From an uncultured Treponema sp. (GTDB lineage: Bacteria > Spirochaetota > Spirochaetia > Treponematales > Treponemataceae): a stretch of DNA of 7,534 bases. The DNA lies in the NCBI GenBank assembly GCA_937885175.1, contig CAKZZO010000052.1, forward strand, positions 1 through 7,534, read 5' to 3'. The position numbers and the translations under genes are program-made. Below the pieces are notes generated by a model. It worked only from the letters and a program-made list of their open reading frames with translations. It did not search any database and was not told the origin of the DNA. Shown in pieces: positions 1-6,061 of this stretch; position 1 is the first letter of the stretch, and each line of letters begins with the position of its first letter.

Positions 1-5
1 TTCAG

Positions 6-34
6 CGACGGGTTCGCGTCGGTAGTCTGTTTTT
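6..34 (+). terminator. possible weak hairpin terminator of an upstream unit
   Basis: CGACG at 6-10 and CGTCG at 17-21 are perfectly complementary around a 6-base GGTTCG loop, and a run of five T lies at 30-34. The T run starts 8 bases after the stem, which is further than in a good intrinsic terminator, so this is only a weak candidate. No gene end is visible in bases 1-5, so the upstream gene cannot be named. Confidence 0.2.
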
Positions 35-49
35 GTTGGGACTCATTCG

Positions 50-101
50 CCTGTGTCCTTTTTATCTCACTTGCGAATGGATTATAATGCGTTTGCCCTG
101 C
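50..101 (+). repeat. dispersed palindromic repeat, copy A (52 bp)
   Basis: This stretch matches the reverse complement of 7479-7530 in 50 of 52 positions (differences at 56 and 64, no gaps). Its right half, 76-101, contains the 26-bp core shared with copy B at 2920-2945. The core is an imperfect 24-bp dyad (73-96) centred on the perfect palindrome ATTATAAT (81-88, centre 84.5). Outward from the centre the arms pair except for one G-G and two G-T positions, so an RNA copy could fold as GCGAAUG against CGUUUGC. The centre lies 35.5 bp upstream of the first base of a predicted -35 box (120-125). A binding site, a small dispersed repeat family, or both are possible. Confidence 0.85.
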
Positions 102-119
102 AAGGTAAGAAAGTGCTAC

Positions 120-148
120 TTGCTCCCGCACCCCTCTTGCTGTACAAT
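120..148 (+). promoter_or_regulatory. predicted sigma70-type promoter of the MATE exporter gene
   Basis: TTGCTC at 120-125 and TACAAT at 143-148 are separated by 17 bases. Transcription would start near 155, giving a leader of only about 9 bases before the ATG at 164. The -35 is a moderate match and the -10 a good one. A second TATAAT inside the repeat (83-88) has no convincing -35 at the right distance. Confidence 0.45.
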
Positions 149-163
149 AATTTTTCTAGTCCT

Positions 164-1516
164 ATGGAATCAATCTTGCTTGCCCGCATGCGGCGTGGAG
201 ACAGACTCTCACTCAAAGAACAGCTTGCACTCATCGGCGAACTAAGCATGCCGGTTATTCTGGCGCAGCTTTCTTCCATACTGATGACCTGTATTGATGC
301 CTCCATGGTGGGACATTTAGGCGAACGGGAAGGAGCAGCCATCGGACTGGTCGCTTCGTCAACATGGCTTTTGTACGGACTCTGCTTTGCCTGTGCCATG
401 GGCTTTACCGTGCAGATTTCCCATGCCATTGGGGCGGAAAAAGAAAAGGAAGCACGGAACCTGCTCAAAGTTTCCGCCATCGTAAATGCCGCCTACGCCC
501 TTTTGCTCACCCTTGTCATCACATCCATCTCAGCACTGGTTCCAACATGGCTGGGCGCAAACGAAGCAATCTACACCGATTCCTACCTGTATTTTTTTAT
601 CTTTGCCCTGAGCATTCCCGTCATTCAGTTCAATGACTTGGCCAGCGGAGCCTTGCAGGCTTCGGGAAACATGAAGATTCCCAGCGTCATGCAAATTCTG
701 ATGGGTATTCTCAACATCATTTTCAATTATCTTTTTATCTATGTGCTGAACATGGGAGTAAAGGGGGCCGCCATCGCCACATTCATTTCCCGCTTTGTCA
801 CCACCCTTCCCCTGCTCTTTTTTCTTTTTTGCAAGAGTGACATGCTGCACCTTAGAAAAGACGAAAAAATCCGCTTCAAAAAATCCTACTTTACAAATGC
901 GGTCAAAATCGGGCTTCCCACGGCATTCGAGCAGGTCATTATGACAGGCGGACAGGTTTGCTTTACAAAAATTGTAAGCCCGCTGGGGCAAACCGCCCTT
1001 TCAGCCAACAGTTTTGCAATCACGGCGGAAAGTCTTTGCTACATGCCGGCATACGGTTTGGGAGCGGCAGCCACCACCATCACCGGCCAGTGCTACGGAA
1101 GCGGCCAAAAGGAACTGGTCTGGCGTTTCGGCTGGCTCACCACCATCGTCGGCATTATTTTTATGATACTCTCTGGCTCCCTCATGTTCATCTTTGCCCG
1201 TCAGATGATAGCATTTATCTCTCCTGAAATTGCCGTCATCACCTTGGGCAGCCGCATCCTTCGCATCGAATCATTTTGCGAGCCACTCTACGGAGCCAGC
1301 ACCATCGCAAGCGGCGCCATGAGGGGCACGGGCGACACCTTTATTCCCAGCTGCTTCAATTTCTTCTCCATGTGGATGATTCGCCTCCCCCTGGCCTTTT
1401 TTCTGCGCTCAAAATACGGTTTGGAGGGCGTATGGATGGCCATGAGCATAGAACTCTGTGTCCGCGGCATATTGTTTTTAATCCGCCTTGCAGGAAAAAA
1501 GTGGACGCGGAGATAG
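164..1516 (+). CDS. MATE family multidrug/toxin efflux transporter
   Basis: A 450-residue inner-membrane protein of the MATE (MatE, NorM/DinF-like) family, which exports cationic drugs and metabolites using a Na+ or H+ gradient. It has about twelve hydrophobic segments in two homologous halves. The family signature 'DASMVGHLG' is near residue 45, and the paired half-repeat signatures are 'GALQASGNMKIP' in the first half and 'GAMRGTGDTFIP' in the second. Length equals the family norm when ATG 164 is used. The frame stays open upstream to a GTG at 53, but that would add 37 residues translated from the dispersed repeat, and the predicted promoter lies inside that extension. No Shine-Dalgarno is visible before 164 or before the alternative ATG at 188. 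It is transcribed alone and converges on the deacetylase gene with 9 bases between stops. The substrate cannot be inferred. Confidence 0.93.
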   Translation: MESILLARMRRGDRLSLKEQLALIGELSMPVILAQLSSILMTCIDASMVGHLGEREGAAIGLVASSTWLLYGLCFACAMGFTVQISHAIGAEKEKEARNLLKVSAIVNAAYALLLTLVITSISALVPTWLGANEAIYTDSYLYFFIFALSIPVIQFNDLASGALQASGNMKIPSVMQILMGILNIIFNYLFIYVLNMGVKGAAIATFISRFVTTLPLLFFLFCKSDMLHLRKDEKIRFKKSYFTNAVKIGLPTAFEQVIMTGGQVCFTKIVSPLGQTALSANSFAITAESLCYMPAYGLGAAATTITGQCYGSGQKELVWRFGWLTTIVGIIFMILSGSLMFIFARQMIAFISPEIAVITLGSRILRIESFCEPLYGASTIASGAMRGTGDTFIPSCFNFFSMWMIRLPLAFFLRSKYGLEGVWMAMSIELCVRGILFLIRLAGKKWTRR

Positions 1517-1525
1517 CGTCAGGCA

Positions 1526-2857
1526 CTAGCGCAGGCTGCTGGGCGTGGCAAATGTGTAGCCTGCCTGCACAAGATAGGGGTAGATGTCCGCAAGCAGTTG
1601 GGGAAGAATATGCACGCTCTTATCCACATGCCCTATGATAACCGCATAGCCATTTTTATTGGCTACTTCCAATCCCCTGTACAATTCCTGAAGCATGGAT
1701 TCGCGATCAATTTTATTGTCCAAAAAAGGAGCAAAGCGCGCAATGTAGCGCATATCCCGCTCCAGAGCTGCCTGCGGTACGGCACTGTGGGAAGTCGTGC
1801 GGGAATCAAGAAAATATATGCCCCGCTCAGCGGCAACTTCCAGTGCGGCACCCATTTTTATGGCGTTCTCCGTAATCAGCGAGCCTTCATGATTGTTAAA
1901 GCCTTTTACGTCAGGACCAATCTGGTCAAGATTCTGCTTTATCGTTTCGGCCACTTGTGCCGTGCTCATGTCAGGAAGAATCGCCCCTTTTCCCGGATCA
2001 GGAGTTTTTCCGTTGGGATAGGCATGAGCCTGCATGGGCTGATGCAGCATCAGTTCCTTGTAGCCTGCACGCACCACCTGGGCACATTCCTTGGAGCAAG
2101 AAAGATGTGGCAGCACGGCAATGGCCAGAGGAAAAGGCAAGGCCGTATAGCGTCTTACGTATTCCGGGTGCAGGCCAGCATCGTCAATCACAAAGACAAG
2201 GGTTGCGCCATTTTTTGCAGATGGAATGGTAAAAGGAGACTTTGGCTGGCTTTTTTCTGTCTTGTGCTCTGTCGGGCTGATCTCAGGCTTATCGGGCTTG
2301 GCAGCGGCAAGGGCCTTTGACGGGTCAGGCTTCTGCAGGGGTGCGGAATTTACCTCGGATTTTTGAGTCTGAGCCTGTCTTTGCTGCCTTTCTTTCGTCC
2401 GTGCCGCTTCTGCCGACTGGCTTTTTTTTGCCTGGGCTTGCTGGAGCGGCTGTGCTGACTGTAGCGCAGTCTTTTTTTCTGATGAAGGGGCAACTGTTTT
2501 TTTCTGAGCATCTTCTGTTTTTTGGCTTATGGGCTGCTGGATCGGACTAACTTGTGGGATTGTCTTTTTTTCTGCCTTTTCCTTGGATTCCACAGGAGAC
2601 TTTGCCAGACTTTCAGTCTTCTGAGCGCCTTTCTTTTCAAAGGCAGTGTCATCAGAAGGAGTCGCTAGAATGCTGAACAGCAGGCTTACTGCACAGACTG
2701 CAATAATAATGCCGGAAAGCAGATAGACTTTTCCCGCAGAAAGCACAACCTTTGGCTTTTTGGTCTTGCGTTTTCTTGCAGTATGCGTGGTACGTGACAA
2801 AGGCTTTTTCTTTCCCTTGGAAGAAGTTCTTGTCGTATGCTTTTTCTGAACAGGCAT
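1526..2857 (-). CDS. membrane-anchored divergent polysaccharide deacetylase (DUF610/YibQ type)
   Basis: A 443-residue protein. Residues 1-43 are strongly basic, 44-65 form one hydrophobic anchor (N-in), 67-208 are a Lys/Gln/Ala/Ser/Pro/Glu-rich linker, and 217-443 form the catalytic-type domain. The domain shows the family's landmarks in order: 'VIDDAG' (D225, D226), 'LAIAVLP' (244-250), 'LHQPM' (271-275), 'FNNHEGS' (320-326), 'LDSRTTS' (350-356), 'FLDN' (378-381) and 'IIGH' (407-410). The family is related to NodB-like carbohydrate deacetylases but its real substrate is unknown; an envelope glycan is a guess based on the anchor. The linker would let the domain reach across the periplasm or into peptidoglycan. 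Start: ATG 2857 is the only start near the basic N-terminus. It has at best a TAGG-like Shine-Dalgarno and a promoter only 8 bases upstream. Long A tracts in the linker (A8, several A7 on the coding strand) are candidate slippage sites. Confidence 0.88.
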   Translation of the reverse strand: MPVQKKHTTRTSSKGKKKPLSRTTHTARKRKTKKPKVVLSAGKVYLLSGIIIAVCAVSLLFSILATPSDDTAFEKKGAQKTESLAKSPVESKEKAEKKTIPQVSPIQQPISQKTEDAQKKTVAPSSEKKTALQSAQPLQQAQAKKSQSAEAARTKERQQRQAQTQKSEVNSAPLQKPDPSKALAAAKPDKPEISPTEHKTEKSQPKSPFTIPSAKNGATLVFVIDDAGLHPEYVRRYTALPFPLAIAVLPHLSCSKECAQVVRAGYKELMLHQPMQAHAYPNGKTPDPGKGAILPDMSTAQVAETIKQNLDQIGPDVKGFNNHEGSLITENAIKMGAALEVAAERGIYFLDSRTTSHSAVPQAALERDMRYIARFAPFLDNKIDRESMLQELYRGLEVANKNGYAVIIGHVDKSVHILPQLLADIYPYLVQAGYTFATPSSLR

Positions 2858-2865
2858 TATAGCCT

Positions 2866-2894
2866 ATTCTAGCACGCAACAAAAACTTCCTCAA
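2866..2894 (-). promoter_or_regulatory. predicted promoter of the deacetylase gene
   Basis: On the minus strand TTGAGG (2894-2889), a 17-base spacer and TAGAAT (2871-2866) precede the ATG at 2857 by 8 bases. Transcription would start about 1-3 bases before the ATG, implying a nearly leaderless mRNA. The YbaK gene has the same -10 box and the same 8-base gap. The -35 edge is 35.5 bp from the centre of repeat copy B. Confidence 0.5.
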
Positions 2895-2919
2895 CGGGAT
2901 CAGAAGAAATAGCAAGAGA

Positions 2920-2945
2920 GAATGGATTGCAATGCGTTTGCCCTG
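2920..2945 (+). repeat. dispersed palindromic repeat, copy B (26-bp core), between divergent promoters
   Basis: The 26 bases match the core of copies A and C except at the two central bases, which read GC here and TA there. Both versions keep a perfect 8-bp palindrome (ATTGCAAT at 2926-2933 here). The centre, 2929.5, is exactly 35.5 bp from the outer edge of the deacetylase -35 box (2894) and 35.5 bp from the first base of the citrate synthase -35 box (2965). The left 26 bp found in A and C is absent, so the shared unit is the core. The position suggests an operator or activator site serving both directions, which is inference. Confidence 0.75.
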
Positions 2946-2964
2946 GAAAGAAGGAAGAAACATA

Positions 2965-2993
2965 TTGCATACAATCTCATAAAACCGTATAAT
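2965..2993 (+). promoter_or_regulatory. strong predicted sigma70-type promoter of citrate synthase
   Basis: TTGCAT at 2965-2970, a 17-base spacer and a consensus TATAAT at 2988-2993. Transcription would begin near 3000 and give a leader of about 58 bases ahead of the GTG at 3058. This is the best -10 box in the window. Confidence 0.7.
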
Positions 2994-3045
2994 TATCAAA
3001 AAGATTTTGTAAACATTGCATAATTATACAGTGTTTATGCAGAAC

Positions 3046-3052
3046 CAAGAGG
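3046..3052 (+). promoter_or_regulatory. ribosome binding site that fixes the citrate synthase start
   Basis: CAAGAGG ends 5 bases before GTG 3058. The other in-frame starts (TTG 3016, ATG 3037, ATG 3073) have no comparable purine motif at a suitable distance, so GTG 3058 is chosen. Confidence 0.65.
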
Positions 3053-3057
3053 TAGCC

Positions 3058-4467
3058 GTGACATCAAACGAAATGGAACAGAACTTTCAGACGCAATCTG
3101 GAGGAAGCCCCTCCCAAAAACTGAACGAACAGGCAGTCGTAAACAAACTGGCAGAAATCGCAGAAAACAACGACCCCATCGATCCTGCTCTGTATACAAA
3201 ATTTGATGTCAAACGAGGTCTGCGCAATGCAAACGGTACCGGTGTTCTTGTAGGACTTACCCGCATTGGTGACGTTGTGGGTTATGAAATCAAAGACGAC
3301 AAAAAAATCGCCGTACCTGGTAAACTCCTCTACCGCGGCTACGATGTGGCTGATTTAATTGCTGATGCAGAAAAACACAATCAGTTCGGCTACGAGCAGT
3401 GCGCATATCTGCTCTTGTTCGGAAAACTCCCTACTCAAGAAGAACTGAATGAATTTAGTGCTCTTCTGGGGTCTATCCGCAACCTGCCCAACAACTTTAC
3501 CGAAGACATGATTATGAAGGCTCCATCCCGAGACATTATGAACAAACTGGCTCGCGGCGTTCTTGCATCCTATTCCTATGACCCAGACCCAGAAAACCGC
3601 AGTCTGGAAAACGTTATGCGCCAGTGTCTTGAACTGATTTCCCGTTTCGGCACTCTGGTTGCCTACGCCTATCAGGCAAAACGCCGTTTTTACGACGGAA
3701 AGTCCATGTACATCCACAACCCGGACGAAAGCCTTTCCACGGCAGAAAATCTCCTGCGCTTGATTCGCAGCGACAAAACCTACACGCCAGAAGAAGCCAG
3801 ACTCCTTGACCTTGCGCTTATCCTGCATGCGGAACACGGTGGCGGCAACAACTCATCGCTTACCATTCACGTTGTTTCTTCCGCAGACACAGACACCTAC
3901 TCAGCGGTGGGGGCGGCAGTCGGTTCCCTCAAAGGTCGCCGTCACGGTGGCGCAAACATCCGCGTCATGGAAATGATGGACGACATCAAGGCTAACGTCA
4001 AAGACTGGTCAAACGAAAAGGAAATAACCGAATACCTGCGTAAAATCTCAAACAAAGAAGCCTTTGACCACAGCGGCCTCATCTACGGCATGGGACACGC
4101 TGTCTACACCATCAATGACCCCCGCGCCACTATTCTTCGTGACCACGCGGAGCATCTTGCCAAAGAAAAAGGTCTGCTGGAAGAATTCAACCTCTACCGC
4201 TCCATAGAAAAAATTGCCCCGCAAATCGTTTGTGAGGCACACGGAGACGGCAAAAAAATCTGTGCCAACGTTGACCTTTACTCAGGCTTCATCTACACCA
4301 TGCTCAATATTCCCCGGGAATTGTTCACGCCCATGTTTGCAGTTTCACGTATTGCCGGCTGGAGTGCCCACCGCATTGAGGAAATCATTGCTGGTGGACG
4401 CATCTACCGCCCTGCCTACAAGAATGTCGGTGAACAGCGGGAATACATTCCCATAGAAAAACGCTAG
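3058..4467 (+). CDS. gltA: citrate synthase (Si type)
   Basis: A 469-residue cytosolic enzyme that condenses acetyl-CoA with oxaloacetate to citrate, the entry step to the TCA cycle or, in fermenters with a partial cycle, to 2-oxoglutarate and glutamate. The catalytic triad is intact: H260 in 'LHAEHGGGNNSS', H347 in 'GMGHAVYTINDPRA' and D406 in 'ANVDLYSGF'. The motifs 'KLLYRGYDVADL' and 'GSLKGRRHGGAN' are also typical of the family. The region after a 35-40 residue polar N-terminus, 'DVKRGLRNANGTGVLVGLT', resembles the longer citrate synthases of gut clostridia and spirochaetes. The start is GTG 3058 on the strength of its ribosome binding site; an upstream TTG at 3016 would add 14 residues. 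It has its own strong promoter and is divergent from the deacetylase, with the palindromic repeat between. A 2-methylcitrate synthase cannot be wholly excluded, but no prp genes are nearby. Confidence 0.95.
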   Translation: MTSNEMEQNFQTQSGGSPSQKLNEQAVVNKLAEIAENNDPIDPALYTKFDVKRGLRNANGTGVLVGLTRIGDVVGYEIKDDKKIAVPGKLLYRGYDVADLIADAEKHNQFGYEQCAYLLLFGKLPTQEELNEFSALLGSIRNLPNNFTEDMIMKAPSRDIMNKLARGVLASYSYDPDPENRSLENVMRQCLELISRFGTLVAYAYQAKRRFYDGKSMYIHNPDESLSTAENLLRLIRSDKTYTPEEARLLDLALILHAEHGGGNNSSLTIHVVSSADTDTYSAVGAAVGSLKGRRHGGANIRVMEMMDDIKANVKDWSNEKEITEYLRKISNKEAFDHSGLIYGMGHAVYTINDPRATILRDHAEHLAKEKGLLEEFNLYRSIEKIAPQIVCEAHGDGKKICANVDLYSGFIYTMLNIPRELFTPMFAVSRIAGWSAHRIEEIIAGGRIYRPAYKNVGEQREYIPIEKR

Positions 4468-4531
4468 GAAGATGCCTGCCTGAAAAAGAAAATAACGAGC
4501 CTTTTTTCGTCTTCATGCGTATAAACAAGTG

Positions 4532-4579
4532 TAGGACAAAAGAGCAAAAAGGATGTTCACTTCACGCTTGCCTGTCCTA
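4532..4579 (+). promoter_or_regulatory. leader hairpin abutting the ribosome binding site of the double-glycine peptide gene
   Basis: TAGGACA (4532-4538) is perfectly complementary to TGTCCTA (4573-4579). A smaller inner pairing, GAGC (4542-4545) with GCTT (4566-4569, one G-U), lies inside. The right arm ends on the first base of AAGGAGG (4579-4585), so folding could limit ribosome access. The rest of the 124-base gap 4468-4591 holds a TATAAA (4520-4525) without a convincing -35. It also holds a wide 7-bp pairing (GAAGATG 4468-4474 with CGTCTTC 4508-4514) that lacks a terminator's T tract. No clear terminator for citrate synthase is seen. Confidence 0.4.
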
Positions 4580-4585
4580 AGGAGG
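4579..4585 (+). promoter_or_regulatory. consensus ribosome binding site of the double-glycine peptide gene
   Basis: AAGGAGG, a full Shine-Dalgarno match, ends 6 bases before ATG 4592. It is the strongest in the window and rules for that ATG over the in-frame ATG at 4553, whose extra 13 codons would be read through the hairpin and this site. Confidence 0.85.
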
Positions 4586-4591
4586 AAAGCC

Positions 4592-5077
4592 ATGAACGAG
4601 CAAAAATTTACAGATATGCTTCTTTCTGCTGGAGCAAGAAGAGAAGACCTTGCGCAAGTTGACTTTCAGAAAATTACCAGCATCGTAGAAAATTCTTCCA
4701 GTGTGGATGACCTTTGCAAGACCCTTAAAGCAAGCTACCCTGATTTTTACGAAGAAGAATTCAGAAAGGCTGTTGCAGAAAACATGAAGGAAAGCGAAAA
4801 AACGGAGGAACTCTCTGATAGCGATTTGGAAGCCGTAGCTGGAGGAAGCGTAGGCAGCTGGCTGAAGAAAAATCAAGACTGGCTTGTGCCCGTAGGAGTT
4901 ATCGCCGGTATGTGTATCGTAATGCCGCTGACAATTAAAACTATAAACAAATACGATGATAAAAACGGAAATGCAAGGATTGATAAGTATTGCCAGGAGC
5001 AGAATGTATTTGCAAAAAGCCAGGGCATTTCAGGGCGCTTTGTAAACAAGGGAGGAAAGGTTGTGTTTGAAAACTGA
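4592..5077 (+). CDS. double-glycine (Nif11/NHLP-like) leader peptide precursor
   Basis: A 161-residue small protein. Residues 1-85 look like an extended acidic, helical leader ending in 'ELSDSDLEAVAGG' (73-85), the classic motif cut after Gly-Gly by C39-type peptidase-transporters that export bacteriocins and other modified peptides. The remaining 76 residues (86-161) start 'SVGSWLKKNQDW' and contain a hydrophobic stretch at about 97-115 long enough to span a membrane. A charged, Asn/Lys/Gly-rich tail follows. The predicted mature part has two cysteines, C108 and C134; C42 is in the leader. The N-terminus only loosely resembles Nif11 leaders, so the exact leader family is uncertain. No maturation enzyme, C39 transporter or immunity gene is in the window, so any processing would act in trans. 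It follows citrate synthase after 124 bases and is 22 bases upstream of prmC, probably on one transcript. The product could be a bacteriocin, a signalling peptide or a small membrane protein; the function is not known. Confidence 0.8.
   Translation: MNEQKFTDMLLSAGARREDLAQVDFQKITSIVENSSSVDDLCKTLKASYPDFYEEEFRKAVAENMKESEKTEELSDSDLEAVAGGSVGSWLKKNQDWLVPVGVIAGMCIVMPLTIKTINKYDDKNGNARIDKYCQEQNVFAKSQGISGRFVNKGGKVVFEN
5050..5056 (+). promoter_or_regulatory. internal Shine-Dalgarno that could start prmC at TTG 5061
   Basis: GGGAGGA at 5050-5056 lies in the last codons of the double-glycine peptide gene, 4 bases before an in-frame TTG at 5061. If used, prmC would gain 13 residues, overlap the upstream gene by 17 bases and be translationally coupled to it. 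The motif also simply encodes the peptide's Gly-Gly, so it may be coincidental. Confidence 0.35.
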
Positions 5078-5099
5078 CAGCAGCACTTTTTCAAATACC

Positions 5100-6014
5100 A
5101 TGACCCTTGCAGAAGCAAAAAAACTGCTCGTTGATGAACTCATCCCCACCAGTCCGAGTCCGCAATTGGATGCGGACTGCATTCTGCAATGGATACTGGA
5201 CTGCGACAGAACCTATCTGCTTATGCATCGCAAGGACAGGCTGACGAAAGAAGCAGAAAAAACAATGCTTTCCGCCCTGAAAAAAAGAAAGACAGGACTT
5301 CCCATTGCCTACATTACTGGTCACAAGGAATTTTTTGGCCTTGATTTTTACGTCACCCCCGCAGTCCTCATCCCAAAACCCGACACAGAAGGTCTTGTGG
5401 AAGCGGCACTTGTGGCAGTCCATGAAAAGCAAGCCGCTCACCCCCAGCAAATTCTCACCATCTGCGACATGTGCACGGGAAGCGGCTGCGTTGGACTTTC
5501 CCTCCTGCATGCACTTTATACAGAAAAGTCGGTCTCCCCTGCTGACCTTCCCCGCCTTACCCTGGCAGACATCAGCAAAGAAGCATTAGCGGTGGCCCGT
5601 AAGAATGCAGCAGAACTATTGCCTTCACTGCAAGAACACATTCATTTTGTGCAGACCAATCTTTTTGAACAAATTCCCCAGGCCTTTGACCTCATCGTGA
5701 CAAACCCGCCCTATGTACCGCACACAGAGGCGATGGCCCTTTTGCAGGACGGACGCAGTGAGCCGCTTTTGGCACTGGACGGAGACGTAAGTGAGTCGGG
5801 CGACTGGAGCGGCACGGAGGACGGACTGACCCTCATCAGGCGGCTCATTCCCCAAGCCTTTTTCCATCTTGCCCCTCAGGGCATTCTGCTTATGGAGACA
5901 GGTGAATACAATGCAGAAGAAAGCGCCCGTCTTTTCTCCCAAGCAGGCTTACGCAAGGTACGCATGGAGCGGGATTTAAGCGGGCAACTCCGAGATGTAA
6001 TTGGTGAAAAATGA
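5100..6014 (+). CDS. prmC: peptide chain release factor N5-glutamine methyltransferase PrmC
   Basis: A 304-residue cytosolic SAM-dependent methyltransferase (HemK family) that methylates the glutamine of the GGQ motif in release factors RF1 and RF2, aiding translation termination. Visible signatures are 'IPKPDTE' (residues 91-97), the SAM-binding 'DMCTGSGCVG' (123-132) and the catalytic 'NPPY' (202-205). The N-terminal helical release-factor-binding region precedes them, and the C-terminus ends with 'DLSGQLRDVIGE'. ATG 5100 gives an N-terminus that aligns in length with E. coli PrmC but has no Shine-Dalgarno; TTG 5061 has one. About ten extra residues (229-238) interrupt the usual 'LALDGG-DGL' segment. 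Often prmC follows prfA, but here it follows the double-glycine peptide gene and prfA is not in the window. It converges on the YbaK gene with 47 bases between and no evident terminator. Confidence 0.94.
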   Translation: MTLAEAKKLLVDELIPTSPSPQLDADCILQWILDCDRTYLLMHRKDRLTKEAEKTMLSALKKRKTGLPIAYITGHKEFFGLDFYVTPAVLIPKPDTEGLVEAALVAVHEKQAAHPQQILTICDMCTGSGCVGLSLLHALYTEKSVSPADLPRLTLADISKEALAVARKNAAELLPSLQEHIHFVQTNLFEQIPQAFDLIVTNPPYVPHTEAMALLQDGRSEPLLALDGDVSESGDWSGTEDGLTLIRRLIPQAFFHLAPQGILLMETGEYNAEESARLFSQAGLRKVRMERDLSGQLRDVIGEK

Positions 6015-6061
6015 ACGAACCCAGCCGCCATTCAGTCCGATAAGGTTTGCAAGCCACCCAA

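Noticed and set aside
1..22. tRNA 3' end suggested by GGTTCG
   Set aside because: The arms around GGTTCG do not form a 5-bp T-stem with a 7-base loop, and no CCA or acceptor end follows.
83..88. TATAAT inside copy A as the MATE promoter
   Set aside because: No convincing -35 lies 16-18 bases upstream, and copy B has TGCAAT at this place, so the motif is not a conserved -10 box. It remains a possible alternative.
53..163. N-terminal extension of the MATE protein from GTG 53
   Set aside because: It would be translated from the dispersed repeat and across the predicted promoter, and the protein already has family length from ATG 164.
530..991. Antisense ORFs inside the MATE, citrate synthase and macrodomain genes
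   Set aside because: They overlap well-supported genes, show no family motifs or ribosome binding sites, and look like frame shadows.
1531..1564. Inverted repeat GCAGGCT/AGCCTGC near the convergent stops
   Set aside because: It lies within the deacetylase coding end with a 20-base loop and no T tract; probably chance.
2857..2862. TATAAT reading on the minus strand into the deacetylase ATG
   Set aside because: A start 7 bases downstream would fall inside the coding region; TAGAAT at 2871-2866 with TTGAGG fits better.
4468..4514. Terminator for citrate synthase
   Set aside because: GAAGATG and CGTCTTC pair only across a 33-base loop, and the T run lies inside the loop rather than after the stem.
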